This document shows, in pieces, positions 53,701-64,000 of a DNA stretch of 64,000 nucleotides. Position numbers and translations under genes: made by a program. The notes beneath the pieces were generated by a model. That model did no database searches. It worked only from the letters and a program-made list of their open reading frames with translations, and was not told where the DNA came from. Source of the DNA: Nymphaea colorata (Eukaryota; Streptophyta; Magnoliopsida; Nymphaeales; Nymphaeaceae); NCBI RefSeq assembly GCF_008831285.2, contig NC_045141.1:26959315-27023314 (forward strand), in the 5' to 3' direction. Every line of letters begins with the position of its first letter. The first letter of the stretch is position 1.

Positions 53701-54299
53701 ATAGAATGGGAGAGATAGAATGGGGTTATGGTTTTTCTTTTTTCTAATTCTAACCATTTCTGCATCATGCTAACGCCTAAAATGGAGAAGCACCCGTAAG
53801 ACAGAGACATACCTGTGGAATGGGCAGATTGCTTGATTGGCAGGGTGAGGAGCAGCTTCAATCCACTACACATTTGAAGGAGGCGAGAGGTTGAAGGAGG
53901 GTGAAGAAGCGTGAGGGGCAAGGAAGACAAGAAGGGGCTACAGGGTGAGGGCTAGGGCAGCTCGGGGGCGTAGGCGAGGGCAGAGATGGAGGAGAAAGTA
54001 AGGTCGGGGGCGGAGAAGAGGAGAAAGGCAGGGGAGATGGGGGCAGAGGTGGAGGAGAAGGAGATGGGGGCAGAGGTCGAGGGCTTGGGGTTTGGGTCGT
54101 CAGGGGCGGGAGATGAAGTTTCTGTCTTGTCTGTTCCGAGGTTTTAGCTCGGAACAGAACGAGACAAAAAAATTATTTATACATTCGTTCATTTGTCCAT
54201 TCTGTCCAGCCTATCCTGTGTCTAACGTTTGATGAAAAAATCCACAAGACAAGACACGTGTGTCATGTTCTACGTGTCCTGTGGCCATCAAACGACCTC
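50711..54299. mobile_element. PIF/Harbinger-like non-autonomous transposon, 3,589 bp
   Basis: Left end GAGGACGTTTGAT and right end (reverse-complemented) GAGGTCGTTTGAT form terminal inverted repeats with one mismatch in 13. A TTA target duplication flanks both ends (50708-50710, 54300-54302), as in PIF/Harbinger. Both subterminal regions carry repeated TTCTGTCC motifs (about 50,860-50,945 and 54,120-54,235). No DDE transposase or Myb-like frame of useful length was seen. The interior, read on the minus strand, has exon-like pieces: a C-rich block ending in a CACAG|GTATGT donor (53813), a 70-nt AG/GT-bounded open block (52074-52143) and an AG-led frame to a stop (51415-51648). These could be a captured gene; function not recognised. 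Confidence 0.75.
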
Positions 54300-55345
54300 T
54301 TAGTATTCTCATCTTGCATTCCATCGGTTCAAATCCTTGGTGTTCTCATCTTCAAAGACAAACTACATATTGGAACTTATTCTATTTAATCAAGCCTATC
54401 ATCAGCTTAGATCCGACCCGTAAGCAAAAATGTAAGGGTTTGGTAAGCAAATATGTTCACACAAGGACAACTATGACAATGTTCAGATGCAATGACCGTT
54501 GCGTCTTGGTTAGCTTAAAAACTCTAAATCCAAGTTTTGATTTTAGTCGACATTAGTAGGTAAACACCAAACGGGGTTTGGTAGTGCCGAGTTTGGCCTT
54601 GAGCAGTTCTGTTTCTTCTCTTTAACATCTTTTCTACACTATCTTAGATCCAATGCTGCATTAAGATGTGCTTCTCAATATCTTATTTATATAACATAGA
54701 TTTTAAATCCACGTTACATGTTAAAAATCATGGGTTTAAGGTTGAATGGTAGGAAGGTATGACCTTAAATCCATGAATTTGAGATCCTAAAGTTCTATGC
54801 AAATCTGAATTCCGCGGTGAAACAAACACACTCTAATTCTCCCTACTATGGTTAACCACGGAATAATGGAGAACAAGACATGCACTAAGTCTCGCATGTC
54901 CACAGACGGTTGTTCAAGAGAATTGGGTAATGTGATCACCGGGAATCCATTTGTTCAATATATTGGCTCTTGTTGTTCTACTTAAATTGAATGCTGGGCA
55001 ACCAATATAGTTTCCTTCTGTTTTAACTTCTGCGGACGCCGGCCGAGGAGAAAGTATTCTCATGTTCCAAGCACATTCCCTGCCTGGAATTGCAGAACAG
55101 GTTGTCTTCGTTCCTGTTGTTCCAAGAACACAAATCAAATGTCCTCGGATAAAGCACCTGGTCCAAAACTGGATAGTTGAAGGCATTTAGAACATCATAA
55201 AATGCCTGAAAAACATAGACGTATCCTTGGAGCTCAGTAGCTCACATTTTGTATGTTCTTAGTGTCCTTTGTTTATGACCCTTTTTTAAGTTGAAGTAGA
55301 TAAACAGTTGGCTGCCTAGGTCCGTCCTGTGACGTAAAATGGTAA

Positions 55346-55612
55346 GAGAGTTTTTGGATGACGCTCGAAAAAATAGGTTTTAGGTGCAAAACTTGGTTTT
55401 GCTTTCGAAACCAAGTTTTTAGTGTCTGGGTGTAAATGAGTTTGAGAGAAACTCAGATTTTACAAAACCTAATTTTGTCAAGAAACCTAGCCCCTTTTAG
55501 ATTGTCCAAAAACCAGGTTTTGGACGTGCCACTCAAGCAAAAATGTAAGGGTTTTAAAATTCATTAAAAAGTATAAAAATTTGAATTAGATGATGGTGTC
55601 ATCCAAATGCCT
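55346..55612. mobile_element. Tourist-like MITE, 267 bp, with internal hairpin
   Basis: Left end GAGAGTTTTTGGATGAC and right end (reverse-complemented) GAGGCATTTGGATGAC form an imperfect inverted repeat. Flanks are TAA and TTA, one mismatch from a TWA duplication. Inside, AAAACTTGGTTT (55388-55399) and AAACCAAGTTTT (55408-55419) form a perfect 12-bp hairpin stem. Related motifs (TTTGGATGAC, ACTTGGTTT) occur at 787-960. Confidence 0.6.
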
Positions 55613-56651
55613 CTTAAAAATTTGCATTATTCACTCTGCCGACTAAATAAACCAAAAAGAAGAAATCATCTATACCTTTCCTTGTCCTCTTATTTTCTTT
55701 TTCTCTTTCATTTTTCTCCTTTCACACCATTACCATCAGCACCTTAAATTGTAAAAAAGGAAAGAAACTTGAAAAATTTATATTTATATAACACTTTTGC
55801 TTTTCACTTCTTTCAATCTTGTAAAACTTCTTTCCCAGAATCAATCTTAATTTCTTTAACATAAGCGTACGTTTGGGGAAACGAATTTCACCAAATTAAC
55901 TTCAAAAATTTAAGGCTGCATTTGATTGCAAGGAAGAATTTAACGTGGTAAATTTTTCTGGAAAAAAAAACAGGATGATTTAAGGCCCTGTTTGATTGCA
56001 GGGGAGTTTTTTGCAGGATAAAATTAACTGTGTTTGTTGCACAAGGTAAAATGAAAGTGAGACTTTTTAAGTGATCGTTGGAAGATGTGGTTTTTTTTGT
56101 TTTTCTCCTCCATTTTCACGTGGATACACTCGCATTTCTCTATATATCAACAAAACATAAAATTAACAAAGTCATGAGTCATCAAGTTATTTAAACAAAC
56201 AAATCATTGAAGAAATAAAAGCTTCATGTCAACACCCTTTAACATACCCACATTGTTTTTGCTCACATTCCCTCTAAAGCTGAAATCTCTCTAATTGACT
56301 GAGCACCGATGTTTGATAACTCATCATCATCTGACATACCAGATTGTATTTTTAGCCCCTCCATTGAAAGGGCTTCAATTTTATCCATCGCACATGGTCA
56401 GTGACCCATTATTTTTGGCACTCTTAAAAAGGGCAGGATTCATAGACGCACAAATCCATCATCTCTTGTTCAGACAAAAAAGCATTCCCCTGCTTCTACC
56501 CCCTCTTCTTCTCGTCCTTCCTGTTCCCCCTCTGCATCGTCTGGTCGGGAGCCATCGAGCGGATGAAAGTTCACCCGCTTGTTTTAACGAAAACGGGTGA
56601 AAGTTCACCCCGTTTGGGGGCGGGTGTACCGCCCATACACTTTTCTCCCTC

Positions 56652-56790
56652 CCCTTTCATTTTAAGTATGCAATCCCCCTTTCATTTTATCTATGCAATG
56701 CAGCGTAAAGTGTAAAATTATATCCTTTCATTTTATCTATGCAATGCAGCCTTTCCTTTCATTTTATTTATCTATTGTAAAATTCTATCC
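56652..56790. repeat. Short degenerate repeats in the polyubiquitin promoter
   Basis: CCTTTCATTTTA(A/T)(C/G)TATGCAAT-type units recur four times, starting near 56,652, 56,677, 56,723 and 56,755; the middle two extend to ATGCAATGCAGC and a TGTAAAATT.TAT block recurs. They lie 180-320 bp before the TATA box. Confidence 0.8.
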
Positions 56791-56970
56791 TTTCCGAGTA
56801 GTGGAGGAGAGTCAGGAGATGCCGGCTGAAGTTATTTTGGTGGTTAAAGTCAAAGGGGGCCCTACAGTAAATATTCTTCCATCAAAACATGGCAAACGAA
56901 GATCATGAAACCTGTAACGATCTCCACCGTCGATCATCCCCCGAAGGGTCCGCCAACGTAGGGCCCTGGC

Positions 56971-56977
56971 TATAAAT
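56971..56977 (+). promoter_or_regulatory. TATA box of the polyubiquitin gene
   Basis: TATAAAT in CTGGCTATAAATACG, followed by a CT-rich stretch at the expected transcription start (about 57,003). The first, non-coding exon then ends at 57065. Confidence 0.8.
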
Positions 56978-57065
56978 ACGTTTCCTTCCCTTCTTCTTCT
57001 CCGTCGCTTGCTTTTGGGTTTTCTTCTTGGGTTATCGTTCGCTGTTCCTCCTCTTCTTCCGGAAG

Positions 57066-59760
<2,695 letters not shown>

Positions 59761-59962
59761 GCAACTGCCGGGGGCGTCTGGCTGTTGTGGGTGTTCAATT
59801 GTCCGCAACTGCTACCGGATCGTTCTGCTGATAATAACGATGGGTCGTGTCTTGCAGCTGTTGCTTTGTTTTTAGTGTTGTGAAAGGTTATTACGTCGTG
59901 TTTCTTCTTTCTTGGACGGCGTCGGACTAATTGCCTACTGCCCTTTCGTGTTTCTATGCTCA

Positions 59963-59968
59963 AATAAA
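59963..59968 (+). terminator. Poly(A) signal AATAAA of polyubiquitin
   Basis: Exact AATAAA 203 nt after the stop codon, in a T-rich 3'UTR (CTCAAATAAATTTGTCCC). Cleavage would be expected within the next 40 nt. Confidence 0.65.
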
Positions 59969-61218
59969 TTTGTCCCTTGTTCGGTGCGTTCGCGCCGTTG
60001 GACGATGTGTTTCTTTCTGAATTTCGAATTGCCAAGATATATTTTTGGGACCCATTTCAGCGAGCGAGTTTTACCATAGGGTCGTTCGATGTTAAGAGAG
60101 CCCGTTGATTTTGTTACCTCCGCAAGATTTTGCTTGGGCTTTCTCTGCAGTCGCAGCTTGAACCCTGATGTTGATTGCACGCGTCCTCCCGTCCCTTGAA
60201 TGCATCATTCAAGCATGGGACGGCCTGCTAATAATGAAACTAGTCGATCGCACAAATTCAAAGGTGCCAAGGTCGTTTAGCATATTAAGCCGCGGCCAGT
60301 TTTATAGCCTGGTACCAATGAAACTAGTCGACCGCAACCAACATGTTCCTTCGGCATTGTGCACCCTTCAAAGTTGGAACTGTACAAATAAATTGGTTAG
60401 CAAGTAGACATGCAAACCCCAACATATGTGGTGGTGATCCAAGTCTCCCAGTATTCAGCTGAAATGTCCCCCCACTCTCGTGGCTCGGCAGCTCAGCCCA
60501 TTCAACTGCAGCGTGGCGTAGCGATGAAACGGACCAATGGAGGAGCTTGAGAATGGCTTTGGGAAATGGATCAGTGATGTCGGTCAGGAGATGTTTAGTG
60601 AGGGGTCGGTACGCTAATTGGTCGGTTGGGTAGCCGTAAAATCAACTTTTCATTTTTCCCTTGTCGTCTGTATCGATTTCACTAAGATTTTAATACTGTT
60701 ACCTCAGTTTTACACCCCTTAATCAGCTGACTCCATATTGTTGGAACCATAGAAATTATACCGGAAGACAGTGGATGGATTCATAATCCCAAGATAATGG
60801 AGAACTCTGGATTACAGCAGTACAGGCTCAAGAGACTCAACCTGAAGCACATCCTCCTCGCGCCTTGTTGTTGTCAGAAGTCGGCAATAGGGTGCTTCTC
60901 AGCCTGTAGGCATATTCTATGTTGCTCCTTTTTTTTTAAGGTTACAATACATCAGAAATCCGATACTGGAAATTTGGGCGTTTCTGATCAGCATCTTTGA
61001 TACAATCATCTGGGACGCAGTAAATCAATTAAAGATACAAGGTAAGTTCTGCCACTTCAAGGTATCTGTGACAAAAAAACCAGTCTTCGTGCCAGTTTCC
61101 TGAGGTAAAGAAACAGATAGTTATTGCAGTCTGCAGATGGGTAAGGTAGTTTGCGTTTTGAATTATCTAATCCTCTATAGTCCCCTTCGGTCTCCTGCTA
61201 GTAACTACTAAGTAACTG
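59969..61218. other. Convergent intergenic region, polyubiquitin and phytochelatin synthase
   Basis: A direct repeat of AATGAAACTAGTCGA/TCGC-CGCA is seen at about 60,233-60,253 and 60,317-60,337. Otherwise no coding exon, RNA gene or transposon could be supported. The right part should hold the 3'UTR of the minus-strand gene, with no exact AATAAA found. Confidence 0.5.
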
Positions 61219-61348
61219 TCAGACCACAGGTTCACCAAGATCATCATCCAACTTGTTGTCCTTGCATCTTTTAAGAAGACACAACTGCCGCGTCAAATGC
61301 AACACCTGCAGATCGGACCCTACCGCTTAAGAAAATTTCATGAATTAT

Positions 61349-61384
<36 letters not shown>

Positions 61385-64000
61385 CTCCTCTTGGAGAATG
61401 AGCGGAAGATTTTCTGTAGAAACCATTGTGCGGATTCTTTTTGAAACCTCGGTGTCCTTGAGACCGTTCCATGTTTGAGGCGGTAGCGCCAGAAGCAGGA
61501 TGGTTAGGACATCGCCGTTCGCTGGACTTGTTTCAGCACAATAGCCTCTACAAGAGTGGTTTTTGGCCTCAGCCGAAGGAACCAGCAAATCTAAACCTTG
61601 CACAGAGTTCCCAGCAGCAATCTTACTCGAGACGACTATGCTTGGCCCTTCACCGTTACGTGCAACGGTTTCTACACTGAATTCTTTACAGAAGAGCCCA
61701 GTTTCAGATCGCAGTCCTGTCGAGATTTCCGTCCCTTGGCAACAGACACTAGCAGCACTTGCTGCCAAATCTTGAGTGCTGTGCAAACCAGACACAGTTT
61801 TTGTGCAGCACTTGTTCTCAGTAGACAGCCATTCCATAACGCACTTAAATAGCTCCGTCTCGAGTATCTGTTCCAATACCATTTCCTGAAACCAAGGAGA
61901 AAACAAACTTGAGCTGTGGAGGAGGATAATGAAGTAGGACGTTGTTGAGATTTGGTTGTAGGTTTTCACTCAATCCATCGTTAAATTTAGGAGAAACCTT
62001 TCCTATATCGCTATTCCGTAATAAAGAAGTATAGTGTTATAACAAACCGAGACCTTAAGAGCGAGTCTTCCCTTTTCCTCCTCACTTAATTTGGTCTTCC
62101 CTCCTTCTTGTCTTCTAACCTCAGCTATCCACTTGATGAAGTGTGTTATACTGGATGGTAGGAAAGTGAAAATAACTGAAAGGACCTTCTGCACTGTATT
62201 TATACCGTCTGACTTTAGAAGGGAAGGGACTTCATCAAACAAGTATTTTGTAATGCCAACCCAACAGTCATGCGTACAGCTCTGGAAAAACATGAAAGAC
62301 AAAACAGAAACCATGTGACGAGTTAACTTGTGAAGAAATAAGACGTGCTTAATGGATTGGTTGCAGAACCATACATTGCAAGATCGTATATCCTGGTGGA
62401 AAAGATTGGTCATACGCAAAACCAAGCCTTTTATCTTATTCAAAACGACAATTTTGTATGAAACCATAATCCAACGATTGGAACAACATTTTCTTAACAA
62501 TCACTTCGTTAAAATTATGGGAACAATCACTTTGTTCAGAAAATGTAAAGTGATAATTATATTCTATTTGTCAATGTCAACAGGAAAACAAGGTGCAGTG
62601 AGGAGGAAATGACTTGTCTTTAATGTTTCAGTTTATGACCAGTATATAGACATGGAACACAGCGCCATGTTTACAGAAGTCATGATCTAGTTACTTTATA
62701 TATGTACATATAAAAGAGAGAAAAAAGGCCACTTGCTTCATTTTGTGCCTAAGCTCAACAAGATCTGAGTTTGTATGAATTGACTAAGCCATTCCATGTC
62801 TCAAAAAGATAAAGAAAGGCTTTAAGAACATCTTTCCCAAAAAAATTGACCGCACAATACACATAAAAGTATTAGACATGCGGGGCCACGGTCCAATTTT
62901 TATGAATAATTCTCATGTTTGAGAAAATGAAGCGGTTCGTGGAGTGTCACTGTGTCAGTATTGGTGTCACCGCTAACAGTGGTGGACAACGACATCTCAT
63001 TTTCTCTAACATCAAGGTAACATAGGTGCAAATATATTTTCATTCAAATCTAAGCCTTGGACCTATGGACATCTGAAGTTTTAGATTAAAGATCATAAAT
63101 ACAGTAATGAAAGATATTTCATTCAAAGCCACCACTGAACCTGTGATCAAGTTTTGTGTAACCTCACCAAGGGCCACATTGGGGTTAGTCATTTTCATCT
63201 TCACGAAAGGTGTCAGATGTATCTCTGTAGTATGTCAAGAGGTTTCCTTTTAGGTGCACTGGGTAGTCTTATTTTTCTTCTGTTCTATTTCTATCATGAA
63301 GGTATCATGTTCTCAGCCGCAGGGCAACAAGAGGAAGGTCTTCCTTCCCTGAAATGAAATGTGCGGCACGTTACTTTCTCCTACTTTCCTGATGACTATC
63401 TAATGCTTGTGTGCGTGCCATGCAATAAGCAGGAACAGCCATTAAAGATGTAAAGGAAAAGTACAACTCCAAAGCTGGTCGTTGTTCAGGGCCTCCTAGT
63501 TGCATTCTGGAACTTGGTCAGGAATTTTTGGCAAACAACACTTCTCAAAAGACATATTCCTAAAAAAACAAGTGAACTTGGATTATCAGTGCAAGCATAA
63601 ACATTTTAGAAAAAGCAGGTTCAATGTAAAAGCCAAAAGGATAAAAATGCTTCCATACTAATTACCAACGTATACAGCAGAGATGGTGCTCTGGGAAGCT
63701 TGGAGACTAGCATAAACCTGAAAAGTTACAGAGATTGGTAAACGAAGACAGTCTCAACTCTTAACTAAGCCAAACAAAACCAAAGTATCAGGACAAAAGT
63801 AGCATCTAGTTGTCCTTCAAAAGCCAATGTTTTTTCCTGATTTCAATAGCATTATTTCTAATCGAGAAGACATAGTTTGATGCATACCCCCTATGATGCC
63901 CGGTTGCTGCATCAATGGTGTCCATGGCCTCCCAAAGAAGAGAAAGTGGAACCCAATGTGGAGGATACTTAAAGCGCGCAACATCCAGAATAAGCACCAT
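61219..64000 (-). CDS. PCS1: Phytochelatin synthase, C-terminal part (gene cut by window end)
   Basis: Minus-strand exons >64000-63888, 63717-63666, 62281-62054, 61885-61385 and 61305-61219 give 326 residues to TGA, matching Arabidopsis PCS1 from about residue 175 to the end. The visible catalytic domain contains [20 protein letters not shown], whose first Asp is the catalytic Asp180, and [17 protein letters not shown]; catalytic Cys56 and His162 lie beyond the window. The variable C-domain keeps Cys pairs (NKCC, SVCCQG) and Cys motifs, then [10 protein letters not shown] and [18 protein letters not shown]. The enzyme makes phytochelatins from glutathione in the cytosol when metal ions such as cadmium or zinc, or metalloids, are present. 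The last intron is only 79 nt and begins GTTCTCTC next to a (GA)16 tract; reading through it gives a different C-terminus. Confidence 0.95.
61351..61382. repeat. (GA)16 microsatellite at the last PCS intron donor
   Basis: Read as (TC)16 on the gene strand, starting three bases into the 79-nt intron (61306-61384) and filling about 40 percent of it. Confidence 0.95.

Larger units (their letters stand above)
54303..56970. other. Intergenic DNA upstream of polyubiquitin
   Basis: AT-rich DNA with a 267-bp MITE (55346-55612), two Tourist-like half-ends (TAAGGCTGCATTTGATTGCA near 55,913 and TAAGGCCCTGTTTGATTGCA near 55,980) with no matching right ends found, and promoter-proximal repeats at 56,652-56,790. 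No supported coding exon. Confidence 0.5.

Overview
This window is nuclear DNA from a flowering plant. The genes have many introns (up to 5.3 kb), the intergenic DNA is AT-rich with CT/GA, AT and GT microsatellites, and the proteins are plant types: a PHO1 SPX-EXS phosphate exporter, a long-chain fatty alcohol oxidase, a plant polyubiquitin and a phytochelatin synthase. The species cannot be named from sequence alone. No organelle, bacterial or viral segment was seen.

Layout: 1-1,585 PHO1 upstream DNA with a diverged duplication; 1,586-7,620 PHO1 family gene (+, 14 coding exons, 767 aa); 9,050-20,268 mitochondrial succinyl-CoA ligase beta subunit (+, 12 exons, 422 aa); 21,848-26,409 fatty alcohol oxidase (-, 3 exons, 756 aa), tail-to-tail with the ligase gene; 26.5-30.4 kb intergenic DNA with a Tourist-like MITE; 31,009-41,239 polypyrimidine tract-binding protein homolog 3 (+, 10 coding exons, 472 aa), whose 5.3 kb first coding intron carries two related hAT-type elements; 43,295-46,789 ankyrin-repeat/GPCR-chaperone (ANKRD13-like) protein (-, 2 exons, 625 aa); 46.8-56.9 kb gene-poor DNA with a 3.6 kb PIF/Harbinger-like element and small MITEs; 58,615-59,760 pentameric polyubiquitin (+) with a 1.5 kb leader intron ending at the ATG; 61,219 to beyond 64,000 the 3' part of a phytochelatin synthase gene (-).

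The genes are unrelated housekeeping or stress genes and do not form a functional cluster or operon. Exon models were made by joining GT-AG (one GC-AG) boundaries that keep frame and restore family motifs; each joined CDS is an exact multiple of three with one stop, except the phytochelatin synthase model, which is open at the window edge.

I found no wholly new biological system. The observations most worth a second look are: CT-rich tracts at or close downstream of the 5' splice site in six introns of five genes; a 79-nt phytochelatin synthase intron about 40 percent made of a (GA)16 tract, whose retention would swap the C-terminus; a 3.6 kb TTA-flanked transposon with no transposase but exon-like pieces; and two hAT relatives in one PTB intron, one with a perfect 8-bp target duplication.
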